64,000 bases of DNA from an uncultured Sutterella sp. (lineage in GTDB: Bacteria > Pseudomonadota > Gammaproteobacteria > Burkholderiales > Burkholderiaceae_F), in assembly GCA_900544345.1 (NCBI GenBank), contig UQUR01000003.1, positions 1 to 64,000 on the forward strand, read 5' to 3'. Shown piece after piece: positions 53,515 to 61,956 of this stretch (the first letter of the stretch is position 1; each line of letters begins with the position of its first letter). The translations under genes were made by a program, and so were the position numbers. Below the pieces are notes generated by a model. It saw nothing but the letters and a program-made list of their open reading frames with translations, ran no database searches and was not told where the DNA came from.

Positions 53515-54438
53515 ATGCTCAATCAAAATAGTTTTCGTTATTCTGCTGCCATTGAAGCCTTAATTGAAAAACATGCCAATGAAGGCACTGACAGTATGTG
53601 GAGCATTTGGCGTGAACGTCAAGTCAACCGCAATGCTTACGGTGGCAACTATTCTTTTGTTCTTGGCAGAACAGCCGATAAAGATAAACCCTTTTACCTC
53701 AACTTTGAGTCTGCCTTTGAAGGTTTTGCCGCTCACGCTCCCTATACGCTCGTAACAGGTATGACAGGAAGCGGTAAGAGCTCTTTTCTGCGTAACTTAA
53801 TTCTGGATATTGCTATTACCAATACACCGGATCTTGCAGCTATTAAAGTTTTCGACCCCAACGGTGGCTGGGCCTTTGAAAGTCTTAAAGGCCTGCATAG
53901 AATGCGCGTGGAAACCAACATTGAAACCGCTAAAAGCTACTTAGAAGGAATCACCAAATCTATTCAAGCTCATGAACAGCTTTTTGAAACATTGGGTGTT
54001 AAAACACTAGAAGAATGCAATAAAGTTTTAGGGTTAAAAAAACGGCTGTTGCGCACTTTTGTCATTATCGATGAAGTAGCAGTGTGGATGATTGATGATG
54101 ACTTTAAAGCTAAATTGCTCAACGCTTTAGAGGCTATTTCGACAAAAGGCTGGAGCACTGGCTACCATTTGATTCTTGCAACTCAATGGCCTGATCCCAG
54201 AGTTTTACCGAAAGAAGTACGTGATCATTTCGGCAATCGCATTTCGCTCAAGTTACCGACTGCAGAAATGTCAGAATACGCGCTGGGCATCAAGGGAGCC
54301 GAAGAATTAACCGATTTAGGACACATGCTTGCAGTCTTAGCCGGTGAACCTAAGCCCATTAATTGCTGGGTGCCTTGGTTGTCAGATGAGGATGCTGAGC
54401 GAATGGTGACTGCCATTCGGGTAGCCGAGGATCGTTAA
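53515..54438 (+). CDS. Stand-alone FtsK/SpoIIIE-type DNA translocase motor domain
   Basis: 307 residues. Walker A TGMTGSGKSS (about 81-90), Walker B TFVIIDEVAVWM (about 181-192), an ATQWPDPRVLPKEVRDHFGN sensor segment near 222 and a GAEELTDLGHMLA end that all match the FtsK motor beta domain. There are no membrane segments, no long linker and no gamma DNA-reading domain. No recombinase, relaxase or secretion genes flank it. The first 60 residues are unlike FtsK. A RecA-like hexameric motor of unknown job is the best description. Confidence 0.85.
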   Translation: MLNQNSFRYSAAIEALIEKHANEGTDSMWSIWRERQVNRNAYGGNYSFVLGRTADKDKPFYLNFESAFEGFAAHAPYTLVTGMTGSGKSSFLRNLILDIAITNTPDLAAIKVFDPNGGWAFESLKGLHRMRVETNIETAKSYLEGITKSIQAHEQLFETLGVKTLEECNKVLGLKKRLLRTFVIIDEVAVWMIDDDFKAKLLNALEAISTKGWSTGYHLILATQWPDPRVLPKEVRDHFGNRISLKLPTAEMSEYALGIKGAEELTDLGHMLAVLAGEPKPINCWVPWLSDEDAERMVTAIRVAEDR

Positions 54439-54449
54439 CCACTAACCTG

Positions 54450-54474
54450 AGAGCGCCTTCAAGGCGCTCTTTTC
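54450..54474 (+). terminator. Terminator after the FtsK-like gene
   Basis: AGAGCGCC (54450-54457) pairs with GGCGCTCT (54463-54470) over TTCAA, followed by TTTT. Confidence 0.8.
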
Positions 54475-54520
54475 AACAATGAGTGATTTTAAAATTTGTC
54501 CCGCCGGCGGAAAAATCCTG

Positions 54521-55234
54521 ATGCCAAAATTATGGCTCATTGACATGGATGATACGTTATACTCTGCCTCTGCAAAGATGTTCCATGAGATTCATGTCCT
54601 GATGGATCAGTACATTATCAAACATTTGGCACTGAGTCCTGATCAGGCCAATATGTTAAGAAAAGAGTATTGGCGTCGCTACGGTGTGACTTATTACGGA
54701 CTTTGGCTTCATCACGGCATTGATCCTCATCATTTCCTGACAGAAACACACAAAGTGGATGTTTCCAGTATTCATACTCAAAGTTGTATGAAAGAGGCTA
54801 TTTTTGATCTTCCTGGAGAAAAGATCCTTTTTACAAACGCACCCAATGTTTTTGCTGATCAAGTCCTTGCAAAACTTCATCTTCAAAATTGTTTTGCAAA
54901 GCAATATCGAGCTGAGGATATGAAAGTATTCGGTCAATGGCGCCCTAAACCCTCAGCGCAAATGTTTAGAAAAATTGTGGCCGAGCATCACTTCCAGGCT
55001 CACCAGTGCTGTCTGATTGATGACAATCTTTTTAACTTAAAAGTCGCCAAAAGCGTAGGGCTTCAAACTGTCCTTTGCAAAGGATGGCATCATCACAAAT
55101 TCAATGTTATTCGTCAAAGCTTATACGTTGATGCTTTTATATCGCATATAAAGGATATTCAAAAAATTTTGCTTGAGAAAAAACAAGCTAGAGTCAAACG
55201 ACATCGTCCTCAATTTTTGAATCCCTATAATTAG
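54521..55234 (+). CDS. HAD hydrolase, pyrimidine 5'-nucleotidase (SDT1/YjjG-like)
   Basis: 237 residues from ATG 54521 (MPKLWLIDMDD); an ATG at 54479 would add 14 residues but has no ribosome-binding site and follows the terminator directly. HAD motifs: nucleophile LIDMDDTLY near 6, Thr in ILFTNAPN near 105, Lys in WRPKPSAQMF near 145 and acidic CLIDDNLFNLKVAK near 165. It probably dephosphorylates nucleoside monophosphates. The C terminus is a basic tail rich in Lys and Arg. Confidence 0.82.
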   Translation: MPKLWLIDMDDTLYSASAKMFHEIHVLMDQYIIKHLALSPDQANMLRKEYWRRYGVTYYGLWLHHGIDPHHFLTETHKVDVSSIHTQSCMKEAIFDLPGEKILFTNAPNVFADQVLAKLHLQNCFAKQYRAEDMKVFGQWRPKPSAQMFRKIVAEHHFQAHQCCLIDDNLFNLKVAKSVGLQTVLCKGWHHHKFNVIRQSLYVDAFISHIKDIQKILLEKKQARVKRHRPQFLNPYN

Positions 55235-55268
55235 TCCTTCTCTATGAAATTGAATATTTGAGGTTATT

Positions 55269-57077
55269 TTGTTTATTTTTCGTTGGATTGCCAAAATATT
55301 CCGAGCGATTGGAACTGCTTTGAGTTATTTCAATAAGGCGCTTTTATACGCTTTGGAGATCATTATTGTCGTTGCAGTCATTATTTCTGTCTTTTCAATG
55401 ACAAAGTCTCCTCAAGTGCAGCCAAATTCGATCTTAGTGCTGGATCTGGAAGGAACCATCAAGGAGTTACCTTCTGCAGACATGGGTTTATCCCCCGTTT
55501 TAGCGAATGCTCCAAGTAATGTTTCATTACACGAGTTGCTTGCAACGCTCGATAAAGCCTCCAAGGATCCTATGATTGATGGTGTGCTGCTCAAACTCGA
55601 CAAGCTTCAGCGAGTCGGCATGGCCTCAATAGAGGAAATAGGTAAAGCGCTTGAGCGCTACAAAACCAGCGGGAAACCCATTTGGGCATGGGGAACAAAT
55701 TTTACGCAAAGTCAATATGCCTTAGCTTCTCACGCAAATGAGATATACATGCACCCCATGGGAGAAGTGTTGGTAAAAGGCCTTGCTTCCAACAGACTTT
55801 ATTACGGAGAACTATTGAATACCCTAGGCATTAAAGTCCATGTTTTTAAAGCAGGCGCCTACAAGAGCTTTCCAGAAAGTTTTGTCTCCAGCAAGCCTTC
55901 AAAGGAATGGATAGAAAGCGAACGCTTTTGGTTAACAGATGCTTGGGAAACCTTATCGCATCAAATTGAGAGTTCCAGGGGACTGATGCCCGGTTTTATT
56001 GATCAGTACATCAGTTCATTGGACAGCAGAGTCGTTGAGGCTGGAGGCGACCTTGCCCGCACGGCTCTTCAGGCCAATCTAATTGACGGTACGCTGACCT
56101 ATGACCAGATGCAAAAGACTATTGCAAGCAAACTAAATCGTGCCGAAAACAAAAATCTTCACTTTGTCTCCTACACTGAATACAAAGACAATCTCAACAC
56201 GCAGCACGGCGAGATAGCAGTCATCATTGCTGAAGGCGAAATTCAGGAGGGTCAATCCCAATCCGGTATAACCGGAGCTGAAACTCTGGTTTCTCTCATA
56301 GATCAGGCAAGAGAAAACCCTTCAGTCAAAGCCCTTGTGCTCAGAGTGAATTCTCCTGGCGGCTCTGCTGTAGCTAGTGAGTTAATCAGGCATGCTATCG
56401 AAACAACAAAAAGCGAAAAACCTGTCATTGTCAGTATGGGAGATCTGGCTGCCTCTGGAGGTTTTTGGATAAGTATGGGGGCGTCAAAAGTACTAGCGGC
56501 CTCTTCTACCATCACTGGTTCAATCGGCGTGTTCGGCCTTGCTCCCACTTTTGAAAACACGCTGAAATTAGCCAAAATCGGGCAAGGTACTGTTGCAACA
56601 ACATGGTTGGCTAATGCTGAACGACTAACTCAACCGATGGATCCTCGACTGGAGACTATCTTCACTCAATCAGTTGCCAAAACATATGCAAATTTTGTGA
56701 ACATTGTTGCACAATCTCGAAAGCTCACACCCGCTTATGTTCAGACTGTCGCTCAAGGACGCGTTTGGACAGGCTCTCAGGCAGCAAAGCGAAAGCTTGT
56801 AGATGAAATCGGAGATTTTCAGGACGCAATAAAACTAGCTCGATCCTTAGCGCATTTGGATAACAACGCTGGCTTTGTCTACCTTATTGAACCAAATGCT
56901 GACCTAGGCTCAATACTCAAAGAAAGTATAGGAGATTGGATCAGTCCTCTGGGGCAATTAGGTTTAACTGAAGAAATTCGTAGTGAGCTCAAACACTCTC
57001 AACGGCTACTGCAAAATGAAATGAATTCAAAGTTGTTCAATGTATACGCTCACAGTTTGCTTGAGCTCATTCAATAA
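55269..57077 (+). CDS. sppA: Signal peptide peptidase SppA, long form
   Basis: 602 residues, the length of the 67-kDa E. coli type with two tandem S49 domains. N-terminal membrane anchor (about 24-44). The Lys of the dyad lies in KAGAYKSFPESF near 200 and the Ser in GDLAASGGFWISMGA near 398. It degrades leftover signal peptides in the membrane. Translation starts at TTG 55269, with GAGG 6 bases upstream; no in-frame ATG exists before the anchor. Confidence 0.92.
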   Translation: MFIFRWIAKIFRAIGTALSYFNKALLYALEIIIVVAVIISVFSMTKSPQVQPNSILVLDLEGTIKELPSADMGLSPVLANAPSNVSLHELLATLDKASKDPMIDGVLLKLDKLQRVGMASIEEIGKALERYKTSGKPIWAWGTNFTQSQYALASHANEIYMHPMGEVLVKGLASNRLYYGELLNTLGIKVHVFKAGAYKSFPESFVSSKPSKEWIESERFWLTDAWETLSHQIESSRGLMPGFIDQYISSLDSRVVEAGGDLARTALQANLIDGTLTYDQMQKTIASKLNRAENKNLHFVSYTEYKDNLNTQHGEIAVIIAEGEIQEGQSQSGITGAETLVSLIDQARENPSVKALVLRVNSPGGSAVASELIRHAIETTKSEKPVIVSMGDLAASGGFWISMGASKVLAASSTITGSIGVFGLAPTFENTLKLAKIGQGTVATTWLANAERLTQPMDPRLETIFTQSVAKTYANFVNIVAQSRKLTPAYVQTVAQGRVWTGSQAAKRKLVDEIGDFQDAIKLARSLAHLDNNAGFVYLIEPNADLGSILKESIGDWISPLGQLGLTEEIRSELKHSQRLLQNEMNSKLFNVYAHSLLELIQ

Positions 57078-57082
57078 AATAA

Positions 57083-57105
57083 TTGCGGGCGCAAAGCGCC
57101 CGCAA
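57083..57105. terminator. Hairpin between convergent sppA and dksA
   Basis: TTGCGGGCGC (57083-57092) and GCGCCCGCAA (57096-57105) form a perfect 10-bp stem with an AAA loop. It has no long T run, so it may act as a transcript-end protector as well as a terminator. Confidence 0.7.
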
Positions 57106-57154
57106 CACTTCTCCCTTCCCTTTTTATCCGAAGGGATTTTTTTCTGAAAGCTAA

Positions 57155-57577
57155 TTAGTCTCCGTACATTTTTTGACGGATTTCACGTCGCATCTGAGCT
57201 TCTAAAGAAAGTGTAGCGGTAGGCCGAGCCAATAAACGAGCTACTCCGATCGGTTCCCCTGTTTCTTCACACCAGCCATACTCTCCATTATCGATGCGCT
57301 GGATAGCAGCCTGTACCTTCTTCAATAACTTTCTCTCACGATCCCGAGTCCGCAGCTCCAAAGCATGCTCCTCTTCGATCGTTGCCCGATCCGCAGGATC
57401 CGGCACCACAGTCGTTTCACGCAAATGTTCCGTCGTCTGACCGGCATTGTCGCGCAATTCCTTCTCCATCTCTTCCAGACGGTGACGGAAGAATGCCAAT
57501 TGACGATCGTTCATGTACTCATCTTCGGACATCGCGAGTAATTCTTGCTCTGTCAACAACTTCTTTTTCGTGGCCAT
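57155..57577 (-). CDS. dksA: RNA polymerase-binding factor DksA, one-cysteine type
   Basis: 140 residues. Coiled-coil N-terminal part (about 20-105) with the acidic tip DPADRATIEEE near 55, and a C-terminal globular part with WCEETGEPIGVARLLARPTA near 98. Only one of the four zinc Cys of E. coli DksA remains (the others are Thr, Ser and Ala), as in zinc-independent DksA forms. It works with ppGpp to control rRNA and amino-acid promoters. Confidence 0.93.
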   Translation of the reverse strand: MATKKKLLTEQELLAMSEDEYMNDRQLAFFRHRLEEMEKELRDNAGQTTEHLRETTVVPDPADRATIEEEHALELRTRDRERKLLKKVQAAIQRIDNGEYGWCEETGEPIGVARLLARPTATLSLEAQMRREIRQKMYGD

Positions 57578-57668
57578 ATATCTTTACTGACGCTACCCAG
57601 CTTAAGCAGAGTTGCGTTTTTTCATTACATCAAACAAACGCCTTTTTAAAGAGAACACCTTAAAAGGA

Positions 57669-57688
57669 GCCCTCCAGTAAGGAGGGGC
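57669..57688 (-). terminator. Candidate weak terminator after the CobW-type gene
   Basis: On the minus strand GCCCCTCC pairs with GGAGGGC (one bulge) across a 5-base loop and is followed by TCCTTTT. It lies about 45 bases after the CobW stop and before dksA. Termination may be partial, allowing read-through to dksA. Confidence 0.45.
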
Positions 57689-57731
57689 AATTGTCTCTTA
57701 AAAAGAATGTTTTGTCAAATTTTTCATCAAC

Positions 57732-58736
57732 CTACGGAGCATCAATCAAGCAAGTCTCTAATCCGGTAACGATGGCCTGTTCAGGCAAATTGCGACCAAT
57801 AAATACAATCTTACTCATCGGCCTTTCTCCCTCAGACCATTTAGGCCCTAAGTCAGCTGCCACCAACATGTGGACCCCTTGGGTAATCATTTTATGATCG
57901 GTTCCTTCAAGATAAAGGACCCCCTTATATCGGAGAAGATCCGGTCCATACACCTGAGTAATGGTGCCCCAAAAACGCTCTAGTCTGAAAGGATCAAACG
58001 GAGTGTAAGAGGTAAACACAAAAGATCCGATTTCATCTCCATGGTGATGATGGTGGCCTGTGTCCGTTAAAAACTCAGGATCAACATCTAAAACCTCGTT
58101 AAGATTGAAGCCTTCAATATCCAAAACCTCATCAATAGCAACCTCTCCCATGTGAGCTTCTTTAATCGGCGCCCGTGGGTTCATTGCTCTCAGGCGTGCA
58201 CGGATGGCCTTGACGTCCTCAGGGCTCACCAAATCCGTTTTCGTTAAAAAGATTCTGTCGGCAAAACCTACCTGCGCCTGAGCCTCTAATTCTTTATCCA
58301 GTGTTTCGTTTCCATGCTTGGCATCTACCACCGTAATAACACCGTCCAAACGGTAAAATGCCGCCACAGCATCATCCATGAAAAACGTTTGAGCAACAGG
58401 TCCCGGATTGGCAACACCGGTCGTCTCAATGATGACTCGATCGAAATGAATTTCCCCACGATCTCGACGGTGACGAAGATCGGTCAGTACTCTAGAGAGA
58501 TCCCCACGGATCGTGCAACAAATACAGCCATTGCTCATCTGCACGATCTGCTCTTTATCGGTTTGAACAAGCAGTGTACTATCTACGTCCTCTTCTCCGA
58601 ATTCATTTTCAATCACGGCAATTTTATGTCCGTGATCCTCCCGCAAAACCCGATTTAACAATGTTGTTTTGCCTGCTCCCAAAAAACCCGTCAAAATCGT
58701 GACCGGAATCTGAGGAACCATATCCATGACATCCAT
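57732..58736 (-). CDS. CobW/COG0523 G3E-family GTPase (metal chaperone)
   Basis: 334 residues. Walker A TGFLGAGKTTLLN near 16, the metal-binding CICC in SNGCICCTIRGDL near 70, Walker B ETTGVANPGPV near 104, TKTDLV near 165, a five-His run near 229 and a CobW C-terminal domain. COG0523 proteins deliver zinc, cobalt or iron; the His run suggests zinc. It sits directly upstream of a zinc-free DksA. AAAGAGG precedes the first ATG. Confidence 0.9.
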   Translation of the reverse strand: MDVMDMVPQIPVTILTGFLGAGKTTLLNRVLREDHGHKIAVIENEFGEEDVDSTLLVQTDKEQIVQMSNGCICCTIRGDLSRVLTDLRHRRDRGEIHFDRVIIETTGVANPGPVAQTFFMDDAVAAFYRLDGVITVVDAKHGNETLDKELEAQAQVGFADRIFLTKTDLVSPEDVKAIRARLRAMNPRAPIKEAHMGEVAIDEVLDIEGFNLNEVLDVDPEFLTDTGHHHHHGDEIGSFVFTSYTPFDPFRLERFWGTITQVYGPDLLRYKGVLYLEGTDHKMITQGVHMLVAADLGPKWSEGERPMSKIVFIGRNLPEQAIVTGLETCLIDAP

Positions 58737-58783
58737 TTTCAGCCTCTTTAAAACTTTTCCATTCGCGGCCAGAGTCGCATAAA

Positions 58784-59989
58784 TTACCGAAGGACCAATT
58801 GTAGTCCTTTCAAATATTCCCCTTCAGGGCAAGTCATCATAAGAGGATGATCAGCTCCTGCTCCAAGCCGAGCAATCATCCAGGCTTCACGTTTGGAATC
58901 AATAACAGCCCCGGCAATCACTTTTTGGAATAAATCCACATCCATTGCGCCTGAACAGGAGAAAGTCAAAAGTTCTCCTCCTGGAGCGACAAGTCGCAAA
59001 CCATTTAAATTAATGTCTTTATAAGCTCTTGCAGCTCGGTCAATATGCCGGTGACTTGAAGCAAATTTCGGAGGATCCAAAATTACTAAATCAAAAACTT
59101 CTCCATTTTCCCGAGCCTGTCGCAAATACTCAAACACATCCGCCTGAACCCAACGGGTACTTTGGTTATCAAAGCCATTTCTTTGGGCATTTCGAGCTGC
59201 CATCGCAAGCGCTTCAGCTGAAGAGTCAACAGAAATAACTTCTTGTGCACCGCCGGCTAAAAGGGCCAGTGAAAAGCCGCCTGTGTAGCAAAAACAATTC
59301 AAAGCTCGCATTCCTCTGCCATGTTTTTGCTTAAATTCCTTTGCTAAACGCTGGGCCAGGAAACGATTTTCACGTTGGTCAATGTAAAAACCTGTTTTGT
59401 GACCAATACGTACATCCACTCCATAACGGACTCCGTCCTCAGTCACTTCAATCTCCTGAGGTGGTTCTTCGCCGCGAAGCACTTCCACTCGTAACTCCAG
59501 CCCTTCGCGATGCCGCGTTGCAGCATCAGAACGATCAAAAACACCACGAATGCCCGGCTCTTTCATAAGACAATCGGCAATAACATCTCTAAAAGCTTCA
59601 ACACCTGCAGCCTGAAATTGAGTCACAAACCAATCACCGTAACGATCCACTACCAAGCCAGGCAACTGGTCAGCTTCGCCAAAAATTACCCTCACTGCAT
59701 TTGTTCTGCTAAATAAGGAAGTTCTTGCAGCCAGTGCTTTACGGATTTTGTCTTCGATCCAATTTGGATCTATTTTTTCTTCCTCATTAAATGTCCAACA
59801 CCGAGCCCGAAGTGCTGAGTCTTTTGAGTAAGATGCCCAAGCCAAAAAACGACCATCATGCGAAAGAACTCTGACGGTATCTCCGCTTTTAGCTTTACCC
59901 TGCAAACACTGCACTGCCGTATCATAAACCCAAGGGTGGCGTCGAAGTAACGAACGTTCCTTACCCTTTCTCAAAATCAAATCCGCCAT
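58784..59989 (-). CDS. rlmI: 23S rRNA (cytosine1962-C5)-methyltransferase RlmI
   Basis: 401 residues. N-terminal PUA-like domain (about 1-75, with KGKERSLLRRHPWVYD), an EEHB-like bridge, then a SAM-binding methyltransferase (ALNCFCYTGGFSLALLAGGA near 229, LVILDPPKFASS near 300, TFSCSGAM near 343). It methylates C1962 of 23S rRNA. Lies 11 bases downstream of the acyltransferase pair. Confidence 0.9.
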   Translation of the reverse strand: MADLILRKGKERSLLRRHPWVYDTAVQCLQGKAKSGDTVRVLSHDGRFLAWASYSKDSALRARCWTFNEEEKIDPNWIEDKIRKALAARTSLFSRTNAVRVIFGEADQLPGLVVDRYGDWFVTQFQAAGVEAFRDVIADCLMKEPGIRGVFDRSDAATRHREGLELRVEVLRGEEPPQEIEVTEDGVRYGVDVRIGHKTGFYIDQRENRFLAQRLAKEFKQKHGRGMRALNCFCYTGGFSLALLAGGAQEVISVDSSAEALAMAARNAQRNGFDNQSTRWVQADVFEYLRQARENGEVFDLVILDPPKFASSHRHIDRAARAYKDINLNGLRLVAPGGELLTFSCSGAMDVDLFQKVIAGAVIDSKREAWMIARLGAGADHPLMMTCPEGEYLKGLQLVLR

Positions 59990-60000
59990 GTTTCTTCTCT

Positions 60001-60909
60001 CTATTGATATAAGGATGACTCACCTTCGGGACGAGTTTTAAAGCGTCGATGAGTCCACATATATTGATCAGGATACTTTTGTATCCATTTTTGTAACTCT
60101 TGAGTGACCCGAAGCGTATCGGCTTCATAATCATCTGTCGGAAAGTTATCCCAAAGCTCAGTTGCATGAACCTGATAACCATCCTGAGTCATTTCTGCGA
60201 CAAGCATAACCACCTTAGCATGGGTAAGTTTGGCTAATCGAGAAGCCATAGGCAAAGTTGCGGCAGGTACTCCGAAAAACGGCACAAAAATGCTGTTTCT
60301 GCGCCCGTGATCCATGTCAGGCAAATAATAAAATGGGAAACCTTGGCGCATGGCTCTGATAATGGGTCGCAAATCATGATGACTGCCTTTAGCAATCAAA
60401 ATAGGATCACTAAAACGTTTGCGTCCTTCAAGAGCGGCCTTATCCCATACCGGATTACTTTGCCTTTGATAAAGAGAAACTCCTCTAACGTAGAGGTTTA
60501 AGGCTATACCGCTTGCGTCCAAACCGGCAAAATGTGGCGCTATGACAATGAGAGGACGATTTTTTTCGTTAGTAATCCTCTCGATTACTCCTTCATCAAA
60601 ACGGACAAACCGGCGCACTTCATCTGCGGAACCTTTCCACAGCACACTATGATCTAAAGCCGCTCTGGCTAGTCTGAAAAAACATTGCTTAGCAATCTCA
60701 TGGCGTTTTTCATCATTCCAATCTGGAAAACACAATTTCAGGTTCGTCAAAGCAACCTTTCGTCTTTTCGGAACAGCGTACCAAAAAAAACAGGCAAGCA
60801 CTCGGGCAGCTTTTTCCCGGGAAGCAGGAGACCACCCTGACATCATGTCAACTACTGCAAGCCAAATATGCGTAAAAAAATTCAATATTAATTGCATATC
60901 CACACTCAT
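60001..60909 (-). CDS. Lipid A acyltransferase, LpxL/HtrB family (second copy)
   Basis: 302 residues. N-terminal hydrophobic anchor (about 6-24). The acyltransferase H-x4-D motif is PHFAGLDASG near 124, YLPDMDHGRRNSIFVPFFG near 196, ending MWTHRRFKTRP. It adds a secondary acyl chain to lipid A. Overlaps the preceding acyltransferase gene by 4 nt (ATGA), so both are made together, probably for two acyl positions. Confidence 0.9.
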   Translation of the reverse strand: MSVDMQLILNFFTHIWLAVVDMMSGWSPASREKAARVLACFFWYAVPKRRKVALTNLKLCFPDWNDEKRHEIAKQCFFRLARAALDHSVLWKGSADEVRRFVRFDEGVIERITNEKNRPLIVIAPHFAGLDASGIALNLYVRGVSLYQRQSNPVWDKAALEGRKRFSDPILIAKGSHHDLRPIIRAMRQGFPFYYLPDMDHGRRNSIFVPFFGVPAATLPMASRLAKLTHAKVVMLVAEMTQDGYQVHATELWDNFPTDDYEADTLRVTQELQKWIQKYPDQYMWTHRRFKTRPEGESSLYQ

Positions 60910-61763
60910 TGCTCGCGCTTAACACCACGAGGGCATTTATATCGCTTATATGACCATAAATACTGTTGAGGACAACAAAGAATTGTCTCCTCAATGAACT
61001 GATTCATCGCTTCGGCATCTTTTTTTTCATCGCCACTCAATACATAGTCCCAGCCTTTCACATACATACACCATCCTTCAGCTTCCCTTTGCATTCGGGC
61101 CATAATCACCTGAGCCTTAAACTGTCTGGCTAGCTTTAAAGGAAAAGTCATGGTATAGGCCTTTTCACCAAAAAGCGGAGCCCATACCCCCTCACCATGG
61201 GACGGCACTTGATCGGGCAGTATGCCTGCAATACCTCCGGCTTTCATTATTTTTAATATCTGGCGAACACCTTTTAAGTCTGCACTGGCAGGAACAATGT
61301 TCTCAGATACTCGTCCTTTCCCCACAATATCACGCAGATAACTTTTTCTGGGGACTCTGTACAAAATGGCAAACTGTCTATCTGAGCCTTTGAGCCAGCG
61401 TTCAGCAACCATCATAGGACCGACTTCATAGCAACCCAAATGTGGTGTTAGAAACACAATAGCGCGGCCGCTCGTCAATGCCTCATTCAAAACCGCTACA
61501 GAAGCGTCATCAATACGACATTTGGACAATACTTCCTTTCGACTTCTGCCCCACACCCAGGGGGCTTCTATCGCCTGAGCTCCCTGCTCTCGGGCAACAG
61601 CACGAGCCATCGTCTCAGAGTAAAGGCCTGCACGAGTTAAGTTGCGATTGATTTCGGCTTGATAACGCTGATCGAAACGATAGATCAAAGCGCCGACCCA
61701 ACGGCCTACCAAGCGCAAAAAATTCAACGGCAAACGAGAGATTAAATAAATTAAACATTTCAT
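60906..61763 (-). CDS. Lipid A acyltransferase, LpxL/HtrB family (first copy)
   Basis: 285 residues. H-x4-E motif in FLTPHLGCYEVG near 101, substrate loop LPDQVPSHGEGVWAPLFGEK near 180 and the C-terminal YLWSYKRYKCPRG. It lies opposite metK, a pairing seen in Burkholderiales. Which of the two copies adds the first chain cannot be decided from sequence. Confidence 0.9.
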   Translation of the reverse strand: MKCLIYLISRLPLNFLRLVGRWVGALIYRFDQRYQAEINRNLTRAGLYSETMARAVAREQGAQAIEAPWVWGRSRKEVLSKCRIDDASVAVLNEALTSGRAIVFLTPHLGCYEVGPMMVAERWLKGSDRQFAILYRVPRKSYLRDIVGKGRVSENIVPASADLKGVRQILKIMKAGGIAGILPDQVPSHGEGVWAPLFGEKAYTMTFPLKLARQFKAQVIMARMQREAEGWCMYVKGWDYVLSGDEKKDAEAMNQFIEETILCCPQQYLWSYKRYKCPRGVKREQ

Positions 61764-61798
61764 GAGAGGGATTTTGCCAAACTTTTTAAGAATCAGAC

Positions 61799-61826
61799 TT
61801 GATTTTTCTGTTAGTCAGAGTAGCAT
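61799..61826 (+). promoter_or_regulatory. metK: Promoter of the metK transcript
   Basis: TTGATT (61799-61804) and TAGCAT (61821-61826) with a 16-base spacer. Transcription would start near 61833, exactly at the first base of the riboswitch aptamer. Confidence 0.5.
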
Positions 61827-61831
61827 TTCGG

Positions 61832-61884
61832 ATCACGCCGAGTTAAGGACAACTTGCGGGGCGTGTCATAAATTCCGCTAAAGC
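61832..61884 (+). ncRNA. SAM-II riboswitch aptamer upstream of metK
   Basis: P1 is CACGCC (61834-61839) with GGCGTG (61860-61865). The conserved loop reads GAGTTAAGG, then TTGC, and the 3' part reads CATAAATT followed by GCTAAAG. This matches the SAM-II pattern of P1, U-A-rich loop, TTGC, ATAAAT and GCTAAA. GGA (61847-61849) and TCC (61874-61876) can form part of the pseudoknot. SAM-II elements occur in alpha- and betaproteobacteria before methionine and SAM genes, and the gene here is SAM synthetase. Confidence 0.8.
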
Positions 61885-61949
61885 GTCAGCCGCATTCCGG
61901 ATCTTTACGCGGTGGACGCTCGTTCCACAGGATCACTTCAAAAGGAATG
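61881..61949 (+). promoter_or_regulatory. Candidate expression platform of the metK riboswitch
   Basis: AGCGTC (61882-61887) plus CCGC (61890-61893) can pair with GCGG (61909-61912) plus GACGCT (61915-61920). The loop holds CATTCC (61893-61898), complementary to GGAATG (61944-61949), the end of the metK ribosome-binding region. The 5' edge overlaps the last bases of the aptamer, so ligand binding could switch the fold. This reading is inference from pairing alone. Confidence 0.4.
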
Positions 61950-61956
61950 TAGCACC

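Noticed and set aside
61832..61890. SAH or SAM-I riboswitch before metK
   Set aside because: The GAGGAGCG core of the SAH element and the four-way junction boxes of SAM-I are missing; the GAGTTAA, TTGC, ATAAAT and GCTAAA order fits SAM-II.
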